Assembly (NCBI RefSeq): GCF_003696365.1
Contig: NZ_RFFM01000001.1
Location: 186,001 to 250,000 of the forward strand
Source of the DNA: Stutzerimonas zhaodongensis
Lineage (GTDB): Bacteria; Pseudomonadota; Gammaproteobacteria; Pseudomonadales; Pseudomonadaceae
Direction: 5' to 3'
DNA length: 64,000 nt
The position numbers and the translations under genes are program-made. This document shows, in pieces, positions 15,734-24,396 of the stretch; position 1 is the first letter of the stretch; each line of letters begins with the position of its first letter. The notes beneath the pieces are model-generated. The model was not told where the DNA came from and ran no database searches. It saw only the letters and a program-made list of their open reading frames with translations.

Positions 15734-16897
15734 ATGCATCCGTTCAGCTTTGCCACAACCGCTCAATTGATCTGCGAGCCCGGCTCGTCGCGCCGGCTGG
15801 CCAGCCTCTGCAAGGAGCGCGGGGCACGCTCGGTGCTGGTGGTGACCGACCCCGGCATCACCCGTTTCGGCCTGCTCAATGAAGTGCTGCCGGGCTTCGA
15901 GGCGGAAGGGCTGCAAGTCGCTGTGTACGATCAGGTCATCGCTGATCCGCCAGAAAATATCGTGATGGCTGCGGTCGAGCAGGCGAAAGCGTGCGGTGCC
16001 GATCTGGTCATCGGCTTCGGCGGCGGCAGCTCCATGGACGTAGCCAAGCTGGTGGCATTGCTGGCGCATCCTGACTGCAGTCAATCGCTGCAGGACATCT
16101 ATGGGGTCGGCAACGCCAAGGGTCAGCGCCTGCCGCTGATACAGGTGCCGACCACGGCGGGCACCGGCTCCGAAGTCACGCAGATCGCCATCATCACCAC
16201 CGGCGAGACGACCAAAATGGGCGTGGTCTCCACGCTGTTGCTGCCGGATCTGGCGTTGCTGGATGCCGATCTCACCCTCGGCCTGCCACCAGCGGTGACA
16301 GCGGCCACGGGCATCGATGCCATGGTGCATGCCATCGAGGCCTATACCAGTGCTTTGAAGAAGAACCCGATGTCCGACCTGTTGGCCCGTGAGGCGCTGC
16401 GCCTCTTGGCGGCCAATCTGGACGAGGCGGTGCATAACGGCAGCAACCGTGAGGCGCGCCAGGCCATGCTGCTGGGCGCCTGCCTGGCCGGGCAGGCGTT
16501 CGCCAATGCGCCGGTCGCCGCGGTGCACGCGCTGGCCTATCCGCTGGGGGGCAATTTCCATATTCCTCACGGCCTTTCCAACGCTCTGGTGTTGCCGCAG
16601 GTGTTGCGCTTCAACGTCAGCGCGGCGACCACGCATTACGGCGAGCTGGCGCCGATCATTCTCGGTGATCGACTGCGCACCGATGACCCTTCGACTTATG
16701 CCGAGCAGCTGATTGTGGAATTTGAGCAGATGAGCGCACGCGTTGGCCTGCCGACCCGGCTGCGTGATGCCGGTGTCCCCGAGGACATGCTGCCGCAACT
16801 GGCCAAGGAAGCGATGCTGCAGCAGCGCCTCTTGGTCAACAACCCGCGGGAAGTGACCGAAGCTGACGCCCTGGCGATCTACCGAGCGGCTTACTGA
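15734..16897 (+). CDS. iron-containing (group III) alcohol dehydrogenase
   Basis: A 387-residue iron-dependent dehydrogenase with a strong ribosome binding site (aggaggcaccg). The NAD-binding GGGSSMD motif lies at about 96-102. Metal ligands fit the family: Asp and His in GIDAMVHAIEAY (about 193-204), and two His in HALAYPLGGNFHIPHG (about 263-278). It probably interconverts an alcohol and an aldehyde. Placed in an acyl-CoA operon, it could feed an alcohol-derived aldehyde into acid activation, or reduce a product; the direction is not evident. Confidence 0.92.
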   Translation: MHPFSFATTAQLICEPGSSRRLASLCKERGARSVLVVTDPGITRFGLLNEVLPGFEAEGLQVAVYDQVIADPPENIVMAAVEQAKACGADLVIGFGGGSSMDVAKLVALLAHPDCSQSLQDIYGVGNAKGQRLPLIQVPTTAGTGSEVTQIAIITTGETTKMGVVSTLLLPDLALLDADLTLGLPPAVTAATGIDAMVHAIEAYTSALKKNPMSDLLAREALRLLAANLDEAVHNGSNREARQAMLLGACLAGQAFANAPVAAVHALAYPLGGNFHIPHGLSNALVLPQVLRFNVSAATTHYGELAPIILGDRLRTDDPSTYAEQLIVEFEQMSARVGLPTRLRDAGVPEDMLPQLAKEAMLQQRLLVNNPREVTEADALAIYRAAY

Positions 16898-16954
16898 CCC
16901 CACGTTGCGTCGCGTTCACGTGGCGCAGCGTCTGTTACCCCGAAGGATTACCGC

Positions 16955-17389
16955 ATGGCCGAACAACCGCAGCACCTGCGTACCGACTATCGCCACTTCC
17001 AGCCCATTACCACGCGCTGGCATGACAACGACATCTACGGCCACGTGAACAACGTCGTCTACTACAGCTATTTCGATAGCGCAGTGAATACCTATCTGAT
17101 CGAACGCGGCGGTCTGGATATTCACGACGGCGAGGTGGTGGGCTTCGTGGTCAGCTCCGCGTGCGATTACTTTTCGTCCATCGCCTTTCCGGACGCTCTG
17201 GAAGTTGGCTTGCGAGTCGGAAAATTGGGCAACAGCTCAGTGCAGTATGAACTGGCGATCTTCAAGGCTGGTGAGGCTCAGGCCTGTGCGGCGGGGCGCT
17301 TCGTCCACGTCTTCGTGGAACGCGTCAGCAACCGACCAACCCCGATTCCCGCTGGCTTGCGTCAGGCGTTGGAAGCATTGCTGGTGTGA
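16955..17389 (+). CDS. acyl-CoA thioesterase (4HBT/YbgC type)
   Basis: A 144-residue hot-dog-fold thioesterase preceded by ccgaaggattaccgc. The signature RWHDNDIYGHVNNVVYYSYF (about residues 22-41) includes the catalytic Asp and the helix start typical of the YbgC/4-hydroxybenzoyl-CoA thioesterase group. It hydrolyses an acyl-CoA to free acid and CoA. As the last gene of the operon beginning at 12678, it may release the pathway product or recycle CoA from dead-end intermediates. Confidence 0.88.
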   Translation: MAEQPQHLRTDYRHFQPITTRWHDNDIYGHVNNVVYYSYFDSAVNTYLIERGGLDIHDGEVVGFVVSSACDYFSSIAFPDALEVGLRVGKLGNSSVQYELAIFKAGEAQACAAGRFVHVFVERVSNRPTPIPAGLRQALEALLV

Positions 17390-17467
17390 GGAGGAATGTG
17401 GGGTAGAAGAGGAGCGGGGTTTAGCTGCACTGCATGGCCGGGATTGCGGGCCATGCAGCGGTGCTCT

Positions 17468-17493
17468 TGCCGCGCCAGTTCGCGCGGCAAGGT
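17468..17493 (-). terminator. hairpin downstream of the glycine-zipper gene
   Basis: Stem TTGCCGCGC / GCGCGGCAA with a short loop, just after the stop codon on the minus strand and between convergent genes. There is no T-tract, so termination strength is uncertain. Confidence 0.4.
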
Positions 17494-17501
17494 CAGCAGT
17501 A

Positions 17502-17963
17502 TCAGCGGTGATGTTTGTGTTTGTGCTTGTAGTGCCCTTTGGCTTTGCCGGGGTGACCGTAGTAACGGCGGTCGTCTCGGTAGCGGCGGTTGCCGCGATA
17601 GTCATCATCATCGCCGTAAGCATTGCCGATAGCGCCGCCTGCTCCGCCGCCTACCGCTGCACCGATCAGCCCACCGTTGCTGCCCCCGACCCGCTGACCA
17701 ATGACATTGCCGCCCGCTGCGCCCAGGCCGCCACCGATGGCCGCTTCGGTGCGGCTGCGCTTATCTGCACCGACCATGCCGCCAGCCGCGCCGCCTACGC
17801 CGGCACCAATGGTCGCGCCTGTCGAGCCGCCCAGGTGTTCGCCCACTACCGACCCAAGGGCTCCTCCGAGTGCGCCGCCCACTGCGGCTTCGGTGTTGCC
17901 TGCCATGGCCAGGCCGCTGCTGGCCAAGCCGAGAGAGAGGATGAGCAACTTCAATGACTTCAT
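17502..17963 (-). CDS. glycine-zipper outer-envelope protein
   Basis: A 153-residue protein; the start at 17963 follows agaggtgtcc and yields a signal peptide MKSLKLLILSLGLASSGLAMA. The mature part is built of GxxxG-type repeats (AAVGGALGGALGSVVGEHLGG and similar, about residues 25-110), forming predicted membrane-inserting or oligomerising glycine-zipper helices. The C-terminus is highly charged, rich in Asp/Arg/Tyr, then Lys/His (GKAKGHYKHKHKHHR). The His-rich end could bind metal or surface polyanions; that is inference. Family members are often annotated as glycine-zipper or Rick_17kDa-like envelope proteins. Confidence 0.75.
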   Translation of the reverse strand: MKSLKLLILSLGLASSGLAMAGNTEAAVGGALGGALGSVVGEHLGGSTGATIGAGVGGAAGGMVGADKRSRTEAAIGGGLGAAGGNVIGQRVGGSNGGLIGAAVGGGAGGAIGNAYGDDDDYRGNRRYRDDRRYYGHPGKAKGHYKHKHKHHR

Positions 17964-18104
17964 GGACACCTCTATGACAGCGCCGCTCTGCGGCGAGATT
18001 TGGCCCATAGACTGATCGTTTCCCTGTCCGGTTCCGGCTGCTCCGACGGTGTTTCCAGATTTTCGACGCGGTTCACGTTCTTGATCAGCACTTTGAATGG
18101 CCGC

Positions 18105-19193
18105 CTAGAGCAGGCTCTCACGACCCCATTGTTCCAGCGCCTGAGGCAGCGGCAGCACTTCGCCAGGGCGACTCAGGGCGTAACCCGGCAGACGAGCTAT
18201 GCATGTCTGGAACTCCGGGTCCTGCAGCACTTTCAGTAGCGCACCCATCGCCGGAAGGTCGAGGCTGTCTTCACGGCATAGCAGGCAGTAGTGCTCGCGC
18301 GCCATAGGAATGAATTCCAGGCCGAACTGGCGCGCAGCTGCCTCGACTCCGAAGCCCACGTCGGCCATGCCGCTGGCAACGTACGCAGCCACCGCTGCAT
18401 GCGTGAATTCCTCGTTGTGAAAGCCGGTAATCTTCATGCTGTCCAGCTCATCACGGCGCAGCAGGTCTTCGAGCAGCATGCGTGTGCCGGATCCCTGCTC
18501 GCGATTGACGAAGCGCAGCTCGCTTCGTCTCAGATCGGCCAGCCCCTTCACACCGTGCGGATTTCCAGGAGCCAGCATCAGCCCCTGTGTGCGCACCACG
18601 AAGGTGATCGCGCGCTGGTCCGGACGCATCCATGGCTGAATGCGGCTCATGCTCAGTTCGCCGAGCGGCCCTGCCGGCACGTGCAGGCCGGCGACTTCAC
18701 AGTCGTGACGGTGCAGCGCAATGATCGCCTCGTTGCCGCCGCGAAACTGCACCTCCCACTGCCAACTCGGATCTCTCTCCAGCCACTGGCGCAAGGCTGC
18801 GACGGCGAAGCCATGGCTGGCATGGATGCGCAGGCCGGGATTGCTTGCCTGCAACACTCGGTTCAGTTCCAGCTCCAATTCGCTGGCCAGATTGTCCAGC
18901 TGTGGTGACAGCCGGGCGCGAATACGCTGATCGGCCCACAACAGTTTCTCTCCCAGCGGCGCCAGGCGCGCGCCCTTGCCTCGTTCCAGCTCGATCAGCG
19001 GGCTGCCGAAGAATGCCTGCCACTTGCCCAGCAGATTCCACGCGTGGCGGTAGGAATACCCCACGCGTGCGGCGGCTTCAGTCAACTTGCCGGTGTCGTG
19101 CACCGCCTGCAGCAATGCCAGTCCTTGAGGGTCCAGGCTGCTGCCGTCGCTCTGGTGAAACCTCCATCGCGGCTGGATCTCGATTCGAATCAT
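18105..19193 (-). CDS. ModE-like HTH regulator with periplasmic-binding-protein-like sensor domain
   Basis: A 362-residue regulator. Residues about 20-90 are a LysR/ModE-type winged helix (LTEAAARVGYSYRHAWNLLGKW, in which the helix-turn-helix and wing contact DNA). The C-terminal two thirds (from GLRIHASHGFAV) resemble a molybdate/substrate-binding-protein fold (PBP-like domain) rather than a ModE TOBE domain. Such fusions are regularly found beside molybdoenzyme genes. It is divergent from the fds formate dehydrogenase operon, so it likely controls that operon in response to molybdate, tungstate or formate; the ligand is not shown. Confidence 0.85.
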   Translation of the reverse strand: MIRIEIQPRWRFHQSDGSSLDPQGLALLQAVHDTGKLTEAAARVGYSYRHAWNLLGKWQAFFGSPLIELERGKGARLAPLGEKLLWADQRIRARLSPQLDNLASELELELNRVLQASNPGLRIHASHGFAVAALRQWLERDPSWQWEVQFRGGNEAIIALHRHDCEVAGLHVPAGPLGELSMSRIQPWMRPDQRAITFVVRTQGLMLAPGNPHGVKGLADLRRSELRFVNREQGSGTRMLLEDLLRRDELDSMKITGFHNEEFTHAAVAAYVASGMADVGFGVEAAARQFGLEFIPMAREHYCLLCREDSLDLPAMGALLKVLQDPEFQTCIARLPGYALSRPGEVLPLPQALEQWGRESLL

Positions 19194-19392
19194 ATGATCT
19201 AGGCTTCATATTTGTTGATGAATATGACCATGTTAACTTGCATTTACCGGCCTGTAGCGGCTGGATAATAAGAACTTCATTTCATATGTGGGTCGCTTTA
19301 TTGGCGACGCCAGAGATTAGCCCTCGGTAACCGTGACTGAGGCGCTTGTCTCCCGACAGTACCGGTCATAGCCGCCGGCTGGAGCTTCGAAC
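19194..19392. promoter_or_regulatory. divergent regulator/fds promoter with CATAT repeats
   Basis: An AT-rich spacer in an otherwise GC-rich neighbourhood. It holds a cluster of TCATAT/ATATGA half-sites: CATATG over the regulator start (19191-19196), an inverted pair TCATATT-N8-AATATGA (19206-19227) and TCATATG (19282-19288). ModE-type regulators bind AT-rich inverted TAT repeats, so these are the best operator candidates for the divergent regulator. Confidence 0.5.
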
Positions 19393-19887
19393 ATGGCCAT
19401 TCTTTCCCAGCGCTTCGCTCCCGAGCAGTGTCAGGCTGTCGCCCGCGAGGTGCTGGCCGCCCGCCGCGGCCAGCCTGGCGCCTTGCTGCCAATCCTTCAC
19501 GATATTCAGGATCGCCTTGGTGCGGTACCGCCCGACCTTTTGCCGATGATTGCCGAGGAGCTGTGCCTGTCGCGCGCCGAGGTGCATGGCGTGGTCAGTT
19601 TCTATCACGATTTTCGCGCCAGCCCACCGGGTCGGCATGTGCTCAAACTCTGCCAGGCAGAGGCCTGCCAGTCGATGGGCGTAAAAGCGCTGACTGCCGA
19701 GATGGAGCAAAAGCTGGGCCTGCCGCTTGGTGAGACCCTCGAGGATGGCAGTCTGAGCTTCGAGGCGGTGTATTGCCTGGGTAACTGCGCCTGCGCGCCG
19801 AACGCGATGCTCAATGGCGAGTTGCATGGCCGCGTCGATGCGCAGGAGCTGCTGGCGCTGCTGGCTGAGCAGGAGTCCCGCGCATGA
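19393..19887 (+). CDS. fdsG: NAD-dependent formate dehydrogenase gamma subunit
   Basis: A 164-residue NuoE-like thioredoxin-fold subunit. Four cysteines at 87, 92, 128 and 132 (CQAEACQ and CLGNCACAP) form the [2Fe-2S] site. In soluble FdsABG complexes it passes electrons between the molybdenum subunit and the diaphorase subunit. Ribosome binding site ctggagcttcgaac. It overlaps fdsB by four bases (ATGA), indicating translational coupling. First gene of the fds operon. Confidence 0.95.
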   Translation: MAILSQRFAPEQCQAVAREVLAARRGQPGALLPILHDIQDRLGAVPPDLLPMIAEELCLSRAEVHGVVSFYHDFRASPPGRHVLKLCQAEACQSMGVKALTAEMEQKLGLPLGETLEDGSLSFEAVYCLGNCACAPNAMLNGELHGRVDAQELLALLAEQESRA

Positions 19888-21446
19888 ATCAGCCCATCAC
19901 CGTTTATGTGCCGCGCGACGTCACAGCCCTAAGCCTTGGCGCCGACAAGGTGGCCAAGGCCCTCGTTATGGAGGCTGCGGCGCGCGGTATCGAACTGAAT
20001 CTGGTACGCAATGGTTCGCGCGGACTGTTCTGGCTCGAGCCGCTGGTGGAGGTGGCGACCAGCGCAGGGCGCGTCGCCTACGGTCCGGTCAAGGCCAGAG
20101 ATGTTGCCGGCCTGTTCGACGCCGATTTTCTTGAAGGCGGGGCGCATCCGCTGGGTCATGGGCTGACCGAGGAGATCGAGTACCTCAAGCGCCAGGAGCG
20201 TCTGACCTTTGCCCGAGCCGGAATTACCGATCCGCTGTCGCTGGACGACTACATCGCTCACGACGGTTATCGCGGTCTCAGGCGCGCCCTCGGCATGACT
20301 CCCGACGCCATCGTTGCCGAGGTCACCGAATCAGGCCTGCGCGGCCGTGGCGGTGCGGCCTTCCCCACGGGCATCAAGTGGCGCACCGTGCTCGGCTGCG
20401 AAGCCGCGCAGAAGTACATCGTCTGCAACGCCGATGAGGGCGACTCTGGCACCTTCTCCGATCGCATGGTGATGGAAGACGACCCCTTCGTTCTGATCGA
20501 AGGCATGACCATCGCCGGCTTGGCCGTGGGTGCCACCATGGGCTACATCTACCTGCGTTCGGAGTACCCGCACGCCGAGGCCACCCTGAATGCTGCCATC
20601 GCCCGCGCATACGCCGCCGGCTATCTGGGCGATGACCTGCTTGGTAGCGGCAAGCGTTTCCACCTGGAGCTTCGCCGCGGAGCAGGCGCCTATATCTGCG
20701 GCGAGGAAACAGCCCTGCTGGAGAGCGTCGAAGGCAAGCGCGGCACTGTGCGGCCGAAGCCACCGCTGCCGGCCATCGAGGGTCTGTTCGGCATGCCGAC
20801 GGTGATCAACAACGTGATTTCGCTCGCCTCGGTGCCCATCATCCTCGACAAGGGTGGCGCCTATTACCGTGACTTCGGCATGGGTCGATCGCTCGGCACC
20901 TTACCCATTCAGCTGACCGGCAACATTGCTCGCGGCGGCCTGATCGAGAGGGCCTTTGGCATCACTCTGCGCGAGCTGCTCTACGAATACGGCGGCGGAT
21001 CGGCCAGTGGCCGGCCGATCCGCGCGGTACAGGTCGGTGGCCCACTTGGCGCTTATCTGCCGGAATCTCAGTTCGACACCCCTCTGGATTACGAAGCCTT
21101 CGCAGCACTTGGAGCGGTGCTTGGCCACGGCGGCATCGTGGTGTTCGACGACACCGTGGACATGGCCGACATGGCGCGTTACGCCATGGAATTCTGCGCG
21201 GTGGAGTCCTGCGGCAAGTGCACGCCCTGCCGGATCGGTTCCACCCGGGGCGAAGAGTTGCTCGAGCAAATCATCGTTGCTCGCTCGGAAGGTCCGCAGC
21301 CGGGCCGTATCGAGCTGCTCAAAAGCCTGTGCGACACCATGCTCGGCGCTTCGCTCTGCGCCCTCGGCGGGATGACTCCCTACCCTGTGATGAGTGCACT
21401 CAATCATTTTCCCGAGGATTTCGGCGACACCGCCGAAGCCCGCTGA
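19884..21446 (+). CDS. fdsB: NAD-dependent formate dehydrogenase beta (diaphorase) subunit
   Basis: A 520-residue NuoF-like subunit. An N-terminal thioredoxin-like domain (about 1-110) is followed by the FMN/NADH-binding domain with GRGGAAFPTGIKW (from about 153) and NADEGDSGTF, a SLBB region, and a [4Fe-4S] domain with SCGKCTPCRIG (about 441-451). It takes electrons from the iron-sulfur chain and reduces NAD+ to NADH in the cytoplasm. It sits between fdsG and fdsA with an overlap on one side and 15 bases on the other. Confidence 0.96.
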   Translation: MNQPITVYVPRDVTALSLGADKVAKALVMEAAARGIELNLVRNGSRGLFWLEPLVEVATSAGRVAYGPVKARDVAGLFDADFLEGGAHPLGHGLTEEIEYLKRQERLTFARAGITDPLSLDDYIAHDGYRGLRRALGMTPDAIVAEVTESGLRGRGGAAFPTGIKWRTVLGCEAAQKYIVCNADEGDSGTFSDRMVMEDDPFVLIEGMTIAGLAVGATMGYIYLRSEYPHAEATLNAAIARAYAAGYLGDDLLGSGKRFHLELRRGAGAYICGEETALLESVEGKRGTVRPKPPLPAIEGLFGMPTVINNVISLASVPIILDKGGAYYRDFGMGRSLGTLPIQLTGNIARGGLIERAFGITLRELLYEYGGGSASGRPIRAVQVGGPLGAYLPESQFDTPLDYEAFAALGAVLGHGGIVVFDDTVDMADMARYAMEFCAVESCGKCTPCRIGSTRGEELLEQIIVARSEGPQPGRIELLKSLCDTMLGASLCALGGMTPYPVMSALNHFPEDFGDTAEAR

Positions 21447-21461
21447 TCCGGAGGCACAAAT

Positions 21462-24296
21462 ATGGCCCTGTATCGTGAACTCGACTATGGCACCCCGGCC
21501 CGCACCGGCGCTCCGGTAACGGTGGAAATCGACGGCACGGCAATCAGCGTGCCCGCGGGCACCTCGGTGATGCGCGCCGCTCAGGAAGCCGGAATTTCGG
21601 TGCCCAAGCTGTGCGCCAGCGACAGCCTTGAGCCGTTCGGCTCTTGCCGGCTGTGTACGGTGGAGATCGAAGGCCGGCGCGGCTTTCCGGCTTCCTGTAC
21701 TACGCCTGTCGAGCCAGGCATGAAGGTACGCACCCAGAGCCCCAAGCTCGCAGAACTGCGCCGTGGCACCATGGAGCTGTACATCTCGGACCACCCGTTG
21801 GACTGTCTGACCTGCTCGGCGAATGGCAACTGCGAACTGCAGGACATGGCCGGCGTGGTTGGCCTGCGCGAAGTGCGTTACGACCCGGTGCAAACCCACC
21901 TTGCCGAAGCCAAGGACGAGTCCAATCCCTATTTCAGCTATGACCCAGCCAAGTGCATCGTCTGCAACCGTTGTGTGCGGGCTTGCGAAGAAGTGCAGGG
22001 CACCTTTGCGCTGACCATCGACGGGCGCGGCTTCGATTCGCGTATCGCCGCCGGCCAGGCCGAGGATTTTCTCGATTCCGAGTGCGTTTCCTGCGGCGCC
22101 TGTGTGCAGGCCTGCCCGACTGCGACGCTGATGGAAAAGACGGTGATCGAGATGGGTCAGGCCGAGCGCAGCGTTACCACTACCTGCGCCTACTGCGGCG
22201 TAGGCTGCTCGTTCAAGGCCGAGGTCAAGGGCAACGAAGTAGTGCGCATGGTGCCGAACAAGGATGGCCACGCCAACCATGGCCACTCCTGCGTGAAGGG
22301 CCGCTTCGCCTGGGGTTATGCCACCCACCCCGACCGTATCAAGACGCCGATGATCCGCGACAGTATCAACGAGCCCTGGCGTCCGGTGAGCTGGGACGAG
22401 GCGATTGGCTACGCCGCCCGGCGCTTCAAGGAAATCCAGGCGCAGTACGGCCAGAATTCGGTGGGCGGGCTGACGTCCTCGCGTTGCACCAATGAGGAAA
22501 CCTATCTGGTTCAGAAGTTGGTACGCGCCGCCTTCGGCAACAACAACGTCGACACCTGTGCGAGGGTTTGCCATTCGCCCACCGGCTACGGCCTGAAGGT
22601 TACGCTTGGCGAATCCGCCGGTACTCAGGACTTCGACTCGGTGTTGTCGGCCGACGTGGTGCTGGTGATCGGCGCCAACCCCACCGACGGGCACCCCGTC
22701 TTCGGTTCACAACTCAAGCGTCGGCTGCGCGAGGGCGCCCGGCTGATCGTTGCCGACCCACGCGGCATAGATCTGGTACGCGGTCCGCACGTCAAGGCCG
22801 ACCACCATCTGCAACTGCGCCCTGGCAGCAATGTCGCCCTGCTCAATAGCCTGGCGCACGTGATCGTCACGGAGAACCTGGTGGACGAGGCCTTTGTCGC
22901 CGAGCGCTGCGAAGCCGAGGCATTCGAACAGTGGCGCGCATTTGTCGGTGAGCAGCGCAACAGCCCCGAAACCATGCAGGAGCTGACCGGCGTGCCGGCC
23001 GCCACAGTGCGCGCCGCGGCGCGTCTGTACGCCACCGGCGGCAATGCCGCTATCTACTACGGCCTCGGTGTCACCGAGCACAGCCAGGGTTCGTCCACCG
23101 TCATGGCAATCGCCAACCTGGCCATGGCCACCGGCAATATCGGCAGACCGGGCGTGGGCGTGAACCCGTTGCGCGGGCAGAACAACGTGCAAGGTTCCTG
23201 TGACATGGGCTCTTTTCCGCACGAGCTGCCGGGTTATCGTCACGTTTCCGATCCGGTGGCGCGGCCACTGTTCGAAGACGCCTGGGGCGTCAAGCTGCTC
23301 GACGAGCCGGGCTTGCGCATCCCGAACATGCTGGCGGCGGCGCACGCCGGGACTTTCAAAGGGCTGTATATCCAGGGCGAGGACCCGGCGCAGTCGGATC
23401 CCGATACCCAGCACGTCACCGATGCGCTCAAGGCCATGGAATGTGTTGTGGTGCAGGACCTGTTCCTCAACGAAACCGCCAAGTTTGCCCACGTGTTCCT
23501 GCCTGGCGCCTCCTTCCTTGAGAAGAACGGCACCTTCACCAACGCCGAGCGGCGCATTTCGCCGGTGCGCAAAGTGATGCCGGCGCTGGCTGGCAAGGAA
23601 GACTGGGAAGTGACGGTGGCGCTGTCCAACGCCCTCGGCTATCCAATGAATTACACCCATCCGTCGCAGATCATGGACGAGATCGCCAGCCTGACCCCGA
23701 CATTCACCGGCGTCAGCTACGCCAAGCTCGATCGCATGGGCAGCATTCAGTGGCCATGCAACGACGAGGCGCCGGAAGGCACGCCGATCATGCATGAGGA
23801 CGCATTCGTGCGCGGCAAGGGGCGCTTCGTGATCACCGAGTTCATCGCCACTGATGAGCGCACCTCGCGCAAGCGGCCGCTGGTGCTGACCACCGGGCGT
23901 ATCCTTTCGCAGTACAACGTCGGGGCGCAGACACGCCGTACCGCCAACAAGGCCTGGCACGCCGAGGACATCCTTGAGCTGCACCCGGTTGATGCCGAAG
24001 ACCGTGGCATCAACGACGGTGACTGGGTCGGTATCAACAGCCGCGCGGGTGAGACGGTGATGCGCGCAAAGGTCACCCAACGCATGCAGCCCGGCGTGGT
24101 GTACACCACCTTCCACCATCCCGAGTCCGGTGCCAACGTGATCACCACGGACAACTCGGACTGGGCTACCAATTGCCCCGAATATAAGGTCACCGCGGTG
24201 CAGGTGCGCAAGGTGGAGGTCCCCTCGAAGTGGCAGCAGGAGTTCGACGCTTTCACCCGCGAGCAGGTGAACCTGCTGCCCGTGGTGCAGCTGTGA
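21462..24296 (+). CDS. fdsA: NAD-dependent formate dehydrogenase alpha (molybdenum/tungsten) subunit
   Basis: A 944-residue catalytic subunit with ribosome binding site ccggaggcacaaat. In order: an N-terminal [2Fe-2S] ferredoxin domain (GSCRLCTVEIEG), a NuoG-like Cys/His cluster (CLTCSANGNCELQ), two [4Fe-4S] motifs (CIVCNRCVRACEE, CVSCGACVQACP), the [4Fe-4S] of the molybdopterin part (CAYCGVGC) and the bis-MGD domains. The metal-ligand residue is Cys370 followed by His371 in ARVCHSPTGYG; no selenocysteine is needed. It oxidises formate to CO2 and can in related enzymes run in reverse. Maturation should require FdhD, encoded at the end of this operon. Confidence 0.97.
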   Translation: MALYRELDYGTPARTGAPVTVEIDGTAISVPAGTSVMRAAQEAGISVPKLCASDSLEPFGSCRLCTVEIEGRRGFPASCTTPVEPGMKVRTQSPKLAELRRGTMELYISDHPLDCLTCSANGNCELQDMAGVVGLREVRYDPVQTHLAEAKDESNPYFSYDPAKCIVCNRCVRACEEVQGTFALTIDGRGFDSRIAAGQAEDFLDSECVSCGACVQACPTATLMEKTVIEMGQAERSVTTTCAYCGVGCSFKAEVKGNEVVRMVPNKDGHANHGHSCVKGRFAWGYATHPDRIKTPMIRDSINEPWRPVSWDEAIGYAARRFKEIQAQYGQNSVGGLTSSRCTNEETYLVQKLVRAAFGNNNVDTCARVCHSPTGYGLKVTLGESAGTQDFDSVLSADVVLVIGANPTDGHPVFGSQLKRRLREGARLIVADPRGIDLVRGPHVKADHHLQLRPGSNVALLNSLAHVIVTENLVDEAFVAERCEAEAFEQWRAFVGEQRNSPETMQELTGVPAATVRAAARLYATGGNAAIYYGLGVTEHSQGSSTVMAIANLAMATGNIGRPGVGVNPLRGQNNVQGSCDMGSFPHELPGYRHVSDPVARPLFEDAWGVKLLDEPGLRIPNMLAAAHAGTFKGLYIQGEDPAQSDPDTQHVTDALKAMECVVVQDLFLNETAKFAHVFLPGASFLEKNGTFTNAERRISPVRKVMPALAGKEDWEVTVALSNALGYPMNYTHPSQIMDEIASLTPTFTGVSYAKLDRMGSIQWPCNDEAPEGTPIMHEDAFVRGKGRFVITEFIATDERTSRKRPLVLTTGRILSQYNVGAQTRRTANKAWHAEDILELHPVDAEDRGINDGDWVGINSRAGETVMRAKVTQRMQPGVVYTTFHHPESGANVITTDNSDWATNCPEYKVTAVQVRKVEVPSKWQQEFDAFTREQVNLLPVVQL

Positions 24297-24316
24297 GTCC
24301 TATCGCAGCGACCGCT

Positions 24317-24367
24317 CGCGGGGTGCGCATTGCGCCCCCGCGCAGCGCTTCGCACCCGGCCGGTGCG
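24317..24367 (+). other. two adjacent hairpins between fdsA and fdsD
   Basis: CGCGGGG (24317-24323) pairs with CCCCGCG (24336-24342), and CGCACC (24351-24356) pairs with GGTGCG (24362-24367). They fill the only sizeable gap inside the operon. There is no T-tract, so they more likely affect mRNA stability or partial termination. Confidence 0.5.
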
Positions 24368-24396
24368 GTTTTCAGCTCAATCAGCGGAGCACGTTC

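Noticed and set aside
15719-16903. 394-codon antisense frame over the iron alcohol dehydrogenase
   Set aside because: Shadow of a conserved gene.
20901-22694. 597-codon open frame antisense to fdsB and fdsA
   Set aside because: It lies opposite clearly conserved coding sequence; long antisense frames are expected in GC-rich genes. Composition (His/Arg/Gly-rich, no domain) is that of a shadow.
22707-24119. 470-codon antisense frame over fdsA
   Set aside because: Same reason: shadow of a GC-rich conserved gene with no ribosome binding site or domain.
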